The translations under genes and the position numbers were made by a program. The notes beneath the pieces are model-generated. The model was not told the DNA's origin, ran no database searches, and saw only the letters and a list, made by a program, of their open reading frames with translations. Shown piece after piece: positions 25,250 through 38,600 of a DNA stretch of 64,000 nucleotides. Source of the DNA: Asterias rubens (taxonomy: Eukaryota; Echinodermata; Asteroidea; Forcipulatida; Asteriidae); NCBI RefSeq assembly GCF_902459465.1, contig NC_047067.1:20459680-20523679 (forward strand). The letters run 5' to 3'. How positions within the stretch are numbered: the stretch's first letter is position 1; each line of letters begins with the position of its first letter.

Positions 25250-26457
25250 TCAGTCACTGTCGCTCGTCGAATCCTCACTGGAATAAAGAAGTAATTTGAA
25301 AACATTGTTTAGGCATGATTTTAGTGCAGTTCTTTGCATTGAAATTGGGGGATAACACAAAATGAATGTTTTATGATTAGCAGGACTGACCAAGATTAGA
25401 TAGAAAAACTCTGAACTCGAACAAATTGGTCGCTGGAAGTGACAATACAATACAATACAATACAACACAATACAACTTTATTGTCACTGCGTGGGAAATT
25501 CCTTTGGCCTTATTTCTCACATAAAATTGCACCAGTAAAAAGTTACAACGTTCAAAATGGGATAGACCTTACCACAGAAAAAGTGGGCCTAATAAATACA
25601 GAGTTAAACACTTAAAAGTACTTGGTCTGGATTGGTTTCTGGCCAGAAACTAGTCTCCTCTATAAACTTTTAAAACAAAAAAGCCTCGTTTGAAAAAATG
25701 TTGTGTCAAGACCTATATCTAGTCGTGAGGTAAGACCTTTAAAGGCATTGATGAGAGAAGATAATAACCGAGATGACGTGATTAACTTATACCTGGAGCT
25801 TGATAGAGTAACCATGGTCCTGAATGGATCTAATTGAGCTCGTATCTCTGCTGTGCAAGACTTCCTTCTCCTGTCTTGGAATGTAGACAACTTTGGTCTT
25901 CCTGGTGAGTGGTGAGAGGGTGTGGTGATTGATGGTTCTACTGATTGAGGCTGGGTAGGTGAGACGCCCTGCTGTCCGGCAATGCTGATGGATCAAGGAC
26001 AATTTAGTAAATTTACTACCACATAGTGGTCTACAGCGGTGGACTCAAGTTCTGTAATTGAAGTGGGTTCAGCTTGTATGAACTTAACTAGGCCCTACCT
26101 GTAGTTTGTCTTGGCTGAAATAGTGACATCTCGAATCCCTGCTCTCTGTCGACACAAGCGACAAGAAATATTCCTGGGGAACTTTCCACCGCCAGCCAAT
26201 GACGTCGAGCCTGAGCCACACTCCTGACAAATACTCTCCAATGATTGGCCACTGCCAGGCCTGTTGATCATTTGAGCTGTGTCCGATAGGGAGGTGCGAA
26301 CCCTGTGCTGCCAGGCGGGCTTTTTCAGATTGGTGAAAGAGTCCACGAGGGTATCCCCTCGTCCCGTCAAGAGGTGGCGCTGTTGCCAAAGACCGCTCAG
26401 TATCGCCGGTGCACTTGTGGTTGACTTTGGGAGATTTCCATCTGATGGATTGTACAT
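25250..26457 (-). CDS. Uncharacterised 192-residue protein with two CxxC pairs
   Basis: Three exons on the minus strand: 26457-26099, 25984-25793 and 25277-25250. Donors (CAG|GTAGGG, CCAG|GTATAAG) and acceptors (CATCAG, TTTATTCCAG) are good, both introns are phase 2, and the exons total 579 nt with the stop. The start is MYNPSDGNLPKS. At about residues 82-110 lies CQECG...ISCRLCRQRAGIRD: two Cys pairs about 20 residues apart, the spacing of a small zinc ribbon. The C-terminus is an acidic Ser-rich tail (SSSSEDSTSDSD), a likely CK2-type phosphorylation target. There is no signal peptide or membrane segment. The layout loosely recalls the Rpr2/Snm1 zinc-ribbon family of RNase P/MRP proteins, but I cannot confirm that. 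An earlier start or a 5' exon is possible. Confidence 0.62.
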
Positions 26458-26776
26458 TGACTTGTTTTCATCAGTACGCGCCTTTCTTTCAACACTCCTG
26501 TGCGGCTTTCGTTTTGGATTTTGTTCTTTTGCTGGATGGGTTAGCTGTACAATGCTGACATACCTGAAAAATGTTCGAATTCACTATCATCCTGTTGTGC
26601 ATTTGGTGATTATAACTGTCATTTTGTTCGTAATTCTGGCTGTAGATTTGGGCTGCTTTCACAAGCTCCAGATTGGAAAGGTTCTATCTTAAAAGGGATG
26701 TAAAGGTCACAGTCCCAAAACTTAGTTTGTAGAGCTCAGCTGATTAGGTTAATGTTTATAAAATGATCAACACTTT

Positions 26777-27708
26777 TTACCCGGGTGCAATATATGACGT
26801 CATGCTATTTCCTCCAATCCCAGGCATCTGACAAGGAATACTGGTTCTGCAGGGCGTAGAGCTGGTGACATAAAACAAAGTTATAAAACATTAAAAAGAA
26901 CAATTAAAAAATCACTGTAGGTTATGAATGGGCTTATTGCCGGTGTCCCAAGGAAATCTATCAGGCGAAGTTTGTGCACAATTCGCCATATGTGGGGGGG
27001 GGGGGGGGGACACAGAATCTGCGCCACACTGATACGCTGAGTCATGGTGCCTTCAACGGTAGCTACCACTCCGACAGTGGTCCTGTGGCGTCTGTGACAT
27101 AGGTTATAAAATGGATTCAATGATGAGTAAGGTGAAAACAGAGTGAATTTCCAAGCCTACCTATCCTCTTTCTGAGCTACTCTGGCGTAAAGGAGGAAAT
27201 CATCGGAGTCCATTTCCACAACCTTTGCAAGACGCCTGTGTTGTCTGGAAGAGAACAAGTTGCAAAGAATGACATGAGCACCAATAATTCATAAACAGCT
27301 GGATGTTCAATGATGTGACAGACCTTTTCCAGGTTGTCCAGAATACTGCATCATTACACACATCCCCAACCTTCCATCCGGGTCTTGGCAAGTTCCCCTG
27401 AACCATAACTGAACATCACTATGGTCTCCATTAACAAGCTCCACTTATTATACATAATGTATAGATTGACGGATCTACCTTCTCGATTGCCACAATCCAA
27501 ACATCAAAGCAATCGCTGATGCCACACCAATAACTGACGCAATGATGACGAATAGAATAACCACATCGTCTGCAGTGCGCGTGTGTAGATAAGGATACCT
27601 ATGGAATCTGGAAGCGCCGTGACTGAAATCAGCTGTGGTGATGTTTGGCCCTGGTACCACTCCAAGACCTTCAATCTCACTTTCATTGCTGTCTTCGTAG
27701 TCTTTCAT
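26777..27708 (-). CDS. Small single-pass membrane protein, predicted
   Basis: Three exons on the minus strand: 27708-27479, 27244-27161 and 26861-26777, with phase 2 introns and good splice sites (GAGAAG|GTAGAT, CTCTTCCAG, GATAG|GTAGGC, GTCACCAG). The total of 399 nt gives 132 residues. The N-terminal part is acidic (MKDYEDSNESEIEG) with an NIT glycosylation sequon. One membrane segment follows at about residues 49-72 (VVILFVIIASVIGVASAIAL), then a basic stop-transfer (WQSRRQHRRLAK) and a short cytoplasmic tail ending SYIAPG. There is no signal peptide with this start, so it would be a type III protein or have an unseen 5' exon. A donor at about 28160 could mark such an exon. The product is not recognised. 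Confidence 0.5.
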
Positions 27709-29057
27709 TGCAGGAGATATTGTTAAAACTGTTCAGAATGTCACAACAAGAATGATTAGGAAGTAAAAACAAAGTGAATATTGTAACACCCCCTGGAAAA
27801 AGTGGAGATGAAACTTAAAATTATTTTGTCATCGATAAGTGTTAGTTTGATAACCAGTGATATGCCTAGTGATACTACTAGGTTTGTTTGATTGGCCTCT
27901 ATGGGATGCCACCACCGAAGGGCCACACCCAGTGGCCACACCCCACAAAACAAAAACCAAGTAAGTACAAAAGAACCAAATAAATGCAAATTCTATGGAG
28001 GAAACTTTAAATCAAATTCAAAGGGTAATGTTGACATCGTCAATAATGAGCTAAATGCTATCTTCAGCTGCAACGAAGTTTGTGACCCCGCCCCATCATT
28101 CTCCCCCACAAAAACAAAAATCAAGATGCACTTTTGGGAATTATCTCAGGAGTCTTACCTGTCGTTTTGTTACTGGTGGTAGAATCAATGTGTTATGATG
28201 AGCTCTAGTTCTTCTCTGAACACTTGTTGAGATAATACCCGCGGTGGCCGACGCGCAACAAAACGCGCGCATCTGCGAAGACGCGCGCATGCTTCTATCA
28301 ATCATCATCATCATCATCTTGATGTTATGGTGATGCGTCCTCCGAGGTACGTCCGAGTGTGTTGTCTAGTGATGATGTGAGGACCGAGGTCCACCTTCAT
28401 CTATCGATACAAAACTCAACCGAGAGATGAATTTGACTTAGTTAGAGGCTTACTTACTGAAGCTCCTTACCAATAATTATTATCCCGTCATTGGGTGCAT
28501 CCCCCACCCACCAGTTACACCGTCCCGCGCCCCGCCCCCGAGCTTCATTGCAACTTCGTCTTCATAATGTTGTCGAACCCCTCGTTATAATAACTCACAT
28601 TGACCAGTTACGCACTGGAATAGAGGAAATTTAACTGAACATTTTTGAACACTTGAGGGCGACAGCACTATTTCTCAAACCGCGGGGATTTTTGATGTTC
28701 ACTTGCACTTGCAGATTTTGCACCAAATTCACGTCAATTTTTTGACATTTTTTAGACGTTACAAATACTAAACATTGACAATTTCTGGTTGCATTGATTT
28801 ATCCAAAGTTTTTAAGAACAAGAAAAATACAGAACCGGCGGTAGAATTGATGAATTTGGATAAAAATATCGATCCATTTTTTGTAACTGACTTTCTCGAT
28901 GTCAACTTCGTGCTGCGGTAAATACACGTACCATCAGACATCACGGACCAAGAATGACATGAACGATGTCTTCACATCTCAATAAGTTTTCCTGGTGACT
29001 GGTGTTGAATGTTGATGACCAATCTTAGTCAGAATTAAAGATGGAAAGATCCTGAAC
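27709..29057. promoter_or_regulatory. Divergent promoter region between membrane-protein gene and DNA2
   Basis: The interval holds a CpG-rich stretch (28239-28300, with several CGCG) and GC-rich sequence to about 28550. On the minus strand a strong donor (ACGACAG|GTAAGACTCC, at about 28159) ends a plausible 5' exon of the membrane-protein gene. That exon contains an ATG with 38 open codons, but its phase does not fit the next exon, so it is either a uORF or part of an unresolved first exon. DNA2 transcription should start a little before 29058 on the other strand. No TATA box is evident. A (CAT)n run is at 28301-28318. Confidence 0.5.
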
Positions 29058-32000
29058 ATGGGCAAGACAAAGAAATCAGAGGTTGGTGAACGATGTCTTT
29101 ACTTCTGTTCCGTATGTGTTTCTCGGAATGCACAGTTACTGAGTCAGTGTGTAAATTTGACATTTTGGCTCACGTAATTTTGATCGCCATGCAATCTAAA
29201 TTGAAGTGTGAGTGTGTGTACTGTAGTATAAATTAAATTGTATTATTTAGGGGTTCATAGTTATGGCCTTATTAATATTAACAATATATTCAGTAGGCCT
29301 ACCTTGCAAAGTTAAGTATAATAGAAGGCTAGGCTAGGCCTACCATTCAGTTTCAGTGCTCATTTTTTTAATTTATTTTATGAAATGACAAATTTATATT
29401 AAACAAGAAGTGCCATTTCTACCTTGGTCCTTGGCATGTCTGGTCAACGGAGAGGAGATTTGATTTTCAGCAAAGTGAAGTCCACAGTAGTTCCTCTCTT
29501 CTACACCGCATAAAAAAACACTGTTTTGCAGAAACTGTCATGTCACTGTCATGACTCCATCAAACTGTCCGGATGACTTTCCGTATGGCGCCACCACCTT
29601 TTCACTCATTTTTACAAAAAGGGATATCTCATTTAGGTAAATTAGATACTATATTATTTCATATCGAATGAAAAAGTGGTGGCGCCATACGGAAACTTTT
29701 CCAACTGTCCTGAAAGTTTGTCAGTTATGCAACCTTAACACTAAGCAAAATTCAAAGCATAGAGCGAGAAAGACAAGTCAGCTGCTGGTATCTATCTTTA
29801 ACTGGTTGAGCACAAAGAGACAATTTAAGATCATGGCAATCGGAATTAAATTATTTTGGGTTAATTAAAGATGTATAAACCCTCAATTTGTTCTTTCTTC
29901 ATTGCAGACTGTTGGTAACATCAAAGGGCAGAAAACCCTGAACTGTTTCTTTGCAAAAAAGGTGAGTTCAAAATAAAGGCTATCACTTCTCAAGCAGGCA
30001 CATACCACACATACAGACATTTTACCCATTGTGCAAGCGCTAACTCTTGAATAAGGTGCATGGCTAACTAGACCAGCATGCATCTATCTCATTCCACGCC
30101 TATCAAGCACGTATTGAGTATCTATCGAGGCCCAATTTCATGGCTCTGCTTACCATTAAATATGCAAAGAATCCTTTGTTACATATTTTGCACTGCAATA
30201 ACCGAAATTATTTTGTTTCCAGCCTCCAGGTGGGCAGTCTAAACTGTTTACTCAAGTTCAGCCTGGTGCAAGAACCATTGCTCCTCCAGCCACCTCCAAA
30301 TCTTTACATAGTTTGCTAAAAAGCACAGACGACTCATCTGATTTCCAAGCACAGAAGACATCAAAGAGCCCTAATAGCCCCAATCTTAAACTCACATCAT
30401 CCAAAGGCTGCCATCAAAGCAAAGAGAGACATTTTGGCAGTCATAGAGGAAACCACAAAGGGAAAACAACTCTCTCTAAAGTTCACAAGACGTTACTGGA
30501 AACTCCCCCAAGAAAAGTCAATTACACTTCTCACAGTGCTTCCAAAAATATTGAACTTCGGCAACCATCAAATGTAAGCCTGGTACAGGTGTCTAAAACC
30601 AAGTTAGGCCAAGATGCCAAGGGAAATAACAACAGCCACAATGCCCAGGCTAGTAGTTTCCATGACAACACCAATGATCTCAATCAAGGAAGTCAAGGGT
30701 CTCAAATTACAGGTTAGTTAAAAGAAACTAAGTATTTTTGTTTACCGTTTCCTTTAAAATAACAAAAAAACATTGATATTTGACGCTTTGATTTTGCTAT
30801 CAGTTTCTGAAATAAATGTTCTTTTTTCCAAACAGTCATCCCAGAAACTCCTGAGGCAGTTCTCAATTCCAAGAAAGCACACAAGATTTCTACTCCTCTA
30901 CCAGACGACGATTTGACACCTAACAGAAACCTCAAGTCTCCATTCTCGATCTTTGTTCCTGAAACACCAACCAGTGCTGGTCATCCACAACAACGTAATA
31001 AATCCATCAGCCGCCTCAGAAATGACAGCAACTCAAAGAAGCTCAGCCATAAACCCGACTTCCAAAATGCAGAAAGATTTTCCAGCAGAACTGACAAGAT
31101 TACGTCATTGAAATCACTTAAGAAAAACAAGAAATCCTGTCTTGAGGATGAAGGGACTGACTTACTTGAAGAGATGCTGCAAGAATTTGCTGAATCCTCA
31201 ACCCATACCCCAAAAGGAGGTAAGAGACTGACAACTCATCCACAGCTTCCGTTAGGAATCAGTCGGACTCCAGGCACTCTCTGTGAAACTGAATGTAATC
31301 CTATTACAGTTGAAGCAAATCCTGTCAGCACATCACTGAACAAAGAGCAAAAATCAAACATTAATACCAGTGATGCAATCCAAGACTCCAGCGACAGTTA
31401 TCCTGCTAGAAATATTTCTGAGGCAGAGTTCTCTGCGATTGTACCTCAAACAGAAAAGCAGAACGTTGGCCTAACTGCAGGGCCACCTACTACTGGATTG
31501 GATCTAAAAGATAACATAAAACAAACTATGGATCCGTTAGAAGAGATGCTTCAGGAGTATTCATCATTAGCATCATCTCTGCCTATCAACTCTGACAAGA
31601 AGATTCCTTCCAGATTGAAAACAAAGAGTGGTTCCTTAGGGGAGAGACAGGTGTTCCATGCTCGAAGGCCATCTTCAAAGCTCTCAAGGACCTTCCGTAA
31701 AAACAGCCGCAACATTAAATTAGGCCCAAGCCCTGCAAAAAACACCATACAGCATGAACATGATGAAAGCACGACCTTACCAATTGTAGATAAAAACACA
31801 GATGATTTAAATTCTGTCTCTTCAGCGGAAGATGAAAGCGATGTTGATACTTTCATCCCAAGCAGTGTTTCTTTAGAAGAGGATTTATTTGCTTCAGCCA
31901 CCAAGAAAAAGATTAAGAATCCTTTTGCAGTGAAACCGTCCAAAATCAAACTGAAGTCGATGGGATTAAATCAACAAAGTAAGAGCCAATCAACAACAGC

Positions 32001-32625
32001 GACTCAAAGTAAGTTAAATATGCGGAAGAGATCTCCTACTAAGGGGAGCTCACCCTATGCAAAGCGGCTCTACACCAGTGATGCTAAACAAACCATAGAG
32101 TCATTGTCTGAAACGATAAAGTCGCCACTATCAAGTACCGTAAAAGATTCAAGCGGATGTCCCCCAAACAGGAATACTGAGCATATCGGCTCTTCTGTCA
32201 AAAAATCGCTTTTTCAAGAAGAAAAAGAGAATCTCTATGGCAAAGTTGATTTGTCACCCTCAAGAAGTAGCACAAGTCCTCAGAAACTCACAGACAAAAC
32301 CAACGTTGAGATTTATACAGGGGCCGAATCTTCTAATATGAGGAAACAGAATTCAAGACAGGAATCTGATGAAGTTAAACCAACAGCATCAGACAAGAAG
32401 ATAAACAAAGCCAAGTGTGCCAGTCTCCCCACTGAAGACTCGGTCTTGGATTTAAAGGGCTTTTCCTTTAGTGGTCCTACAGATGGGGTCAGAGACAGCA
32501 GCTCACAGCCAAACATTGGCAGTGAGCCAAGTCATGGAGCTGATGAATTATGGGATGGAGAACTCGATGATTCTCTTTTGGCCGCAATGGATATGGACAA
32601 CCTTGGAAATGATGGCATGTCTGAG
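29058..32625 (+). other. DNA2: DNA2 exons 1-4: disordered N-terminal extension with PIP box
   Basis: Exons 29058-29081, 29908-29961, 30223-30712 and 30836-32625 encode residues 1-786. Residues 16-23 are QKTLNCFF, an exact PCNA-interacting motif (QxxLxxFF). The rest is Ser/Lys-rich and looks unstructured. It holds repeated short motifs: LLEEMLQEF at about 299-307 and LEEMLQEY at about 424-431, and two PETP elements ([16 protein letters not shown]). An acidic helix-like segment at about 759-786 ([19 protein letters not shown]) is the type that often binds RPA. Exon 4 is unusually large at 1790 nt. The PCNA role is read directly from the motif; RPA binding is inference. Confidence 0.88.
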
Positions 32626-35600
32626 GTAAAGAAACCGTTTATAATTCTGGAAAATAATTGAGTTTTACTTTCAAGCTTGTTAATTCAAATGCGACGACAA
32701 AGATTTTCGTTGTTCTTTGAGTAACTTCTTTATAGACCAGCAATTAACTGCTACTCATTGTGAAAATATGAATTAGTTTCAGAGCTTTACAAAGTAAACC
32801 ATGGCAAAAGCAATGTGAGACTTTTGGGAGCGGTGGCAGCAGACTTACCAGGTAAATCCATTGTTCTTGGTATTAAATGCTCAACACTCTGGAAACAATG
32901 GTATGTCTACTGCCGTCTAGTGTTCAAAAGTTTCCTATTACTGCAGGTGAGATGAATAAATAAGAGATCTAACTTCGGACCAATCAAAACACAGATATGG
33001 AAAGCTTACGTCACTGCATGTTTATCCAATGAAATCATTGTATCTAATGAAACCACTGGTTCTGTTAGCCAGTACCTAAAAGACAGGGGACCAGTCTGAA
33101 TTAATAAAAGATCCAACTTTAATGTGTATTGTGATTTAATGTTTTTTTTTTATGAAGGCGAAACTGGAGAGCCTGGAGACTAAGGTGACAAGAGATTTCA
33201 GTCTTCTCTCACCATTTAAAAGCTCATCACAGCAAAAGGAGATTTCCCTGCCGGTTGACTTGAATCGCTACAAAGTGATTGGCATCCAACATACTGGAAG
33301 GTTAGAACAACTCCTCATTTTATTTATGTTTTCTTTCTGTTTTCCTACATTCTTCATTTGGTTTCATTCTTCCATGACATTGGAGAAATAGATGTATAAT
33401 AATGACCGTATCTTATTGGTAAATCATTATGTCACACGAATGTATCTGCTGTACGCTCCGCTTTTTCCCATTCCAAAGCTGGCATACATTTGTGTGTAAC
33501 CAACAACCACTTTCAATAAAAGGTATTTCTTTTGATGGAAAATGTTAGTTCTGAGAAGAGCTCAGTCTTATATTATGTAAAGCCTGAGTCTGATTGTTAA
33601 ACTTTTCTTGCATAAATCATCCACGAAAAACTAGCTCAATGCAATTCCTATAAGTTTTCATAATCAGTGGAGCCAGTTTGTATGATGGGGGTGTGGCTTA
33701 CTGTTGTTTTATTATTGTTATTATTACAGTGGAATTATTTCACACTTACAAACAGAAGTACTATTGACCCTGATCTTCAGATGTGTCAATTTAAATCCAC
33801 TGTTTTAAATTGCACTGGCTGTTTTTGGTAGGATGGGAAAGGGGTTGGTGGATTGCATTGAACTTGTTCACAGGAAGGTAAAATAATTCTTTATTATTTC
33901 TTCTCCTGTAGTGAGAAACTGATACAGTTGATGTGTCTGACTGAGCACAAACAGAAGTCATGTAAGCTGACAGGTTCATGGTAAATATTGCAACCTTTTT
34001 CTTATACATTTCTGTCAAATTCTTTTGTATTTCTTATTTGTTTCCTATCTGTCTGTTTATCTATCAGTCCGTCTGTCCGTCTGTTTTTCAACATCAAATT
34101 TATTCCGATGTAGTCAAATACTGATGTTACATTCTGCAGGTTCAATACACTCCTTCATGAAGGAGACGTCGTGGCCGTTCATGGGAAGTTTGACTCCTCA
34201 GGAATGTGCACCGTAGACCAGCAGAAGAATTTCTTGGTTGTTCATCCTGATCTTTTACTCACAGGGACCAATGTGTCAAGGAGTATCCGTTGTATGAGAA
34301 GGTAACGACTAATCCCCTCTTTTCAAATCAGTTTGACCTTTTGTTTTATTGTTCTGGAATGTTGACAAAACTCATTATTGTGATATCTTGAATGGGATGG
34401 CTCAGGAATTGTTTAGGTTTACTTATGAGGCATCCTTCTTATCATTACCAGAAATTTATAATAATAATTAATTGTGTAATTTTTTTTTCTACTTATTTTA
34501 GGTCGTTGCTGAGTGACAAATTCAAAGTGAGTATGAAAATACAGTCATTGCTGAGGGTTCTTATTTGATGTGGAGTTCACATTGTTTATTTTGGTTCTTA
34601 GCTTCAAGTGAACTTCACAAAAAGCTTTCAAAACTCATTAGGAAATGAGAAGAGTCCATTCTAGGTAACCTCAGAGGAGAACATCATAGTTAACACTGTT
34701 CTTGACTGTGTATTGGCACTTTTTATTCAAATGATTCCTTTGGTATTGACTGTGTGTGGTTGTTGATCTTCTTTAATACAGGGATTGGACTGTGCCAGTA
34801 AACCAATGTTGCTTGGTACAATGCTCCATGAAGTGTTTGACAAGGTAGGTTCAAGTGTCATCACTTGTGAGATTCTTTAAAAATGGAACAAAGCTACCCT
34901 TCTGAGTTTATTTCCAGTTTATTTTTTCAACTGCACCAATATTTTAAGCACTATATACTTTCCTGAGTTCTGTACAACAAAACATGGGCAAATACCTTGG
35001 GTAGGATTCAAACCTAATGACCTTTGCATGGCAGATGTCTTACCACTAGGCCATCGAGCTAGCCCTGTGGTTGAAGGGATGCAGTTTGAATTCTATATTT
35101 TAGCAGCAGGTAATGCAACAAATTTAATAGATTCAACAGATTGACATCTTGTAAGTTGATGAGGGGCATTCCATAAACATAAATATATATTATTAGACAA
35201 CAACATTATTTTCTCTTCTGCAATGGCTGTCTGAAAGTTTCAATAGATTGTTCATTAGCAGTATGTGTTCTTTTGATGGCAAACAATTCACTGATTAACT
35301 TTGCTAAGTCTTCAAGTTATTTTCTTTTCTTGAATTTCGCTTTAGGCTGTAGAAACAAAGAATTTCTGTGAAGAAAATCTTCTGAAAGTTGTAGACAAGG
35401 TTTCTCACCGGCTGCCATACCTCATAGACATGTAAGTGTTATAAATATCAATTAATAATTTGTTTTTTATTCTCAGCTAAGAAGCTGAATTGTGAATGAC
35501 ATAGCTACCCAGGCATATAAAAACGCCTGTGGCTGCTAGCCACATTGACCCATATAATTTTACCTCTGATCACGGCCAGATATTGAGAGCATTTGGTGTT

Positions 35601-38600
35601 TTCAGTGGAAGGAAATCAAATTGCTGAAGAAAAACTCTAGTCGCACAGTAGAGAACTAATCTTTTATCTTTATTGTTAATTTTTAATCAGCAAGACCGAC
35701 TCGCTAGATAGTCTGGTTTGATGAAATACCCGGTCGATGAAATATCCTAGCTATTCCACTCCTTTGAAAGAACTGCTAAGCAAAACATTGTACCCAGTCA
35801 CAAACCCCTTATTATATCATGATTTTAACTGGTAACCTGCTTAGCAGCAATATTTTTCTTAGCTGGGCGTATATGTGTACTTCTGAAACTATATAAAGTT
35901 GGCTGCTGATTATAGAATTTTGATTCTAGAGAAATAAGACGCATCTCAGGAGTGGATGGGGGTATTGATCATTGCTGGATTTGTTGTTTCAGGTATGCTA
36001 TTGGAATGACGGAGCAGAACGTTCTTCAAGATGCTCAGGAGTACGTTGGAACAATGAAGAGATGGGCTGCCAGATTCCTTCAACCTCATCCCAAACAGAG
36101 TGCAACGGTCGATATCAAAATGTAATATGCTCACTTGTCTCAAGATCCAAGATATGTTGTAGACTTTTCCTATTTTAATTTTAGGATGGGGTAGGGGAGG
36201 GGGTTAATTCTGAAGTACACTTATTATCTGGGGTTCAGATTTGCGGCGATAACCAATAACTGTTATGGTCAATGGCCAGTGATCAAACAAGTTCAACTGT
36301 TACGGTCAATGGCCAGTGATCAAACAAGTTCAACCGACACGGTCAATGGCCAGTGATCAAACAAGTTCAACCGACACGGTCAATGGCCAGTGATCAAACA
36401 AGTTCAACCGACACGGTCAATGGCCAGTGATCAAACAAGTTCAACCGACACGGTCAATGGCCAGTGATCAAACAAGTTCAACCGACACGGTCAATGGCCA
36501 GTGATCAAACAAGTTCAACCGACACGGTCAATGGCCAGTGATCAAACAAGTTCAACCGACACGGTCAATGGCCAGTGATCAAACAAGTTCAACCGACACG
36601 GTCAATGGCCAGTGATCAAACAAGTTCAACCGACACGGTCAATGGCCAGTGATCAAACAAGTTCAACCGACACGGTCAATGGCCAGTGATCAAACAAGTT
36701 CAACCGACACGGTCAATGGCCAGTGATCAAACAAGTTCAACCGACACGGTCAATGGCCAGTGATCAAACAAGTTCAACCGACACGGTCAATGGCCAGTGA
36801 TCAAACAAGTTCAACCGACACGGTCAATGGCCAGTGATCAAACAAGTTCAACCGACACGGTCAATGGCCAGTGATCAAACAAGTTCAACCGACACAGTCA
36901 ATGGCCAGTGATCAAACAAGTTCAACCCAAACAGTTTTTGGTTATGACCGCCAAAATGTACCCCTATGTTCTAAGCTGTGGGTAAATTGTAAATTGATTG
37001 TCAAACTGTGACCTGCTGCTAATGGTTGATGTAACATGTGGTGGGCGGGACAGGAGGGGGGGGGTTGCTTCACCAAAGACCCAAAGGTAAATAAGTTCGA
37101 AAGAATTTACATTTAGTGAACAATCTTTTAAAAAACTATTACTTTATCACAGGGGCGTTTAAAAACACTGCGGTAATAAAGTAACAGTTCACTTTGTACA
37201 GCCATGTGAATTTTGACTTGACATTGTTTTCCTTCTCAGGCCTGGTTTGAATCAGACCCAGAAATTTAACGTCTGCGTTTCTCGCATTCAAGATATTGAG
37301 GAAACAGTCTGGTCTCCACGATGGGGGACAAAGGGGAAGGTGGACCTGACAGTAGAAGTAAAGGTAGGTAAAAAGAGGTAGGGTACGAGACTGCGCTGAA
37401 CTACTGGTGGAGTGATGCAGAGGGTGTGTCTTATTTATTTATGTAATACAAATTTTGACGCCACAGCTCTGTTTACACTGAGAATGTTCCACAGAAGTTT
37501 GGCACAAGCCAACTGTTGCAAATTATTTGTTGCGAATGTGTGTCGTCAAAGTTTGTATCCCATTTGCATTCGCAGAAAGTATGAATCAGGCATTAGGCCC
37601 AAATTTTGCTTTAAAAATTACTTTATTGTTTGCAACTAAAAGACAAAATTGAATTGCATGTGAACACTTTCTGATGCTTTAAAGAGTCGATTGAAATGAA
37701 TTCCTTACAGATACATCCACAACGATCTCAAGGATCCAAACATCAGATGACAGTCCCTCTGGAGCTCAAGACTGGTCGTCAGACAAACTCCATCGAGCAC
37801 AGAAGCCAGGTATGAAATTGCAAACTTTCATCAATTCATTTAGGATTATTCTTTGTCTGAGAGTGTTTATCCTCCTACTTGAAAACAGAATAAACAGGAA
37901 AAAGTTGAGTGATGTTGGCCATTTTCTCTTTTTTGCAAGTACAATAACATTTGTTGTCAGACAAAATTTGGAATTGCAGCCATATTGGTCCTGTTCTTGT
38001 GTGTTGTAATTAGACAACCATAAGTTTTCTTGTGATTATGAAGCTGATAGTTAATAGGCTAAAATGTTAGCTTAAAATATCTTACAGATTCTTTCAGAGA
38101 AAACATTGACTTTATCTGCTCATGTGTAACAACCAAAAGATTGTTTGTTGGTACCAAGTCTTAACCAAAAATCGAGCAAATTTAACTGAGTAAAAGCTTT
38201 TCTTAATATTGTAGTTGGTGTTGTACAGTCTGATGCTAGGAGACATCCACAGTGGTGCATCCAGTGATCTTGGGATGTTACTCTATCTTAAGACTGGAGC
38301 AATGATGGCCGTCCCTGCTACACACATGGATAAAAGAGGTCAGTAAGATGGGGGAGTTGCAGGCGGGGGGGGGGGGGGGGGTGGCCAAGGGGGTAGATGG
38401 GGAGTGGCTGAGGGTTTGAGGGGATGGCCAAGCGGTGGAAGGTAAGGGGGCCTGGGTAGTGGCCTCCCTCCCTCCTCATTCAGGAGATGCTGAATGAGGA
38501 GGGGGAGGCATGGGGAGGGAGGTTGGGGAGGCATCAAGGGGGAATTCTTCTTTTTTATATTTTTTTCTCTTAATTCTTTTTATTCTTGTCCTTTGATCAG

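Noticed and set aside
26279..26692. + strand 137-codon frame opposite the CxxC gene
   Set aside because: It is the shadow of the minus-strand exon, whose splice phases and stop close exactly.
31551..31949. 132-codon minus-strand frame within DNA2 exon 4
   Set aside because: Antisense shadow of a long, low-complexity coding exon.
36260..36925. Regular short repeats as a CRISPR array
   Set aside because: The repeats are directly contiguous without unique spacers, and the genome is eukaryotic.
38340..38537. Proline-rich minus-strand frame
   Set aside because: A by-product of G-rich intronic sequence on the + strand.
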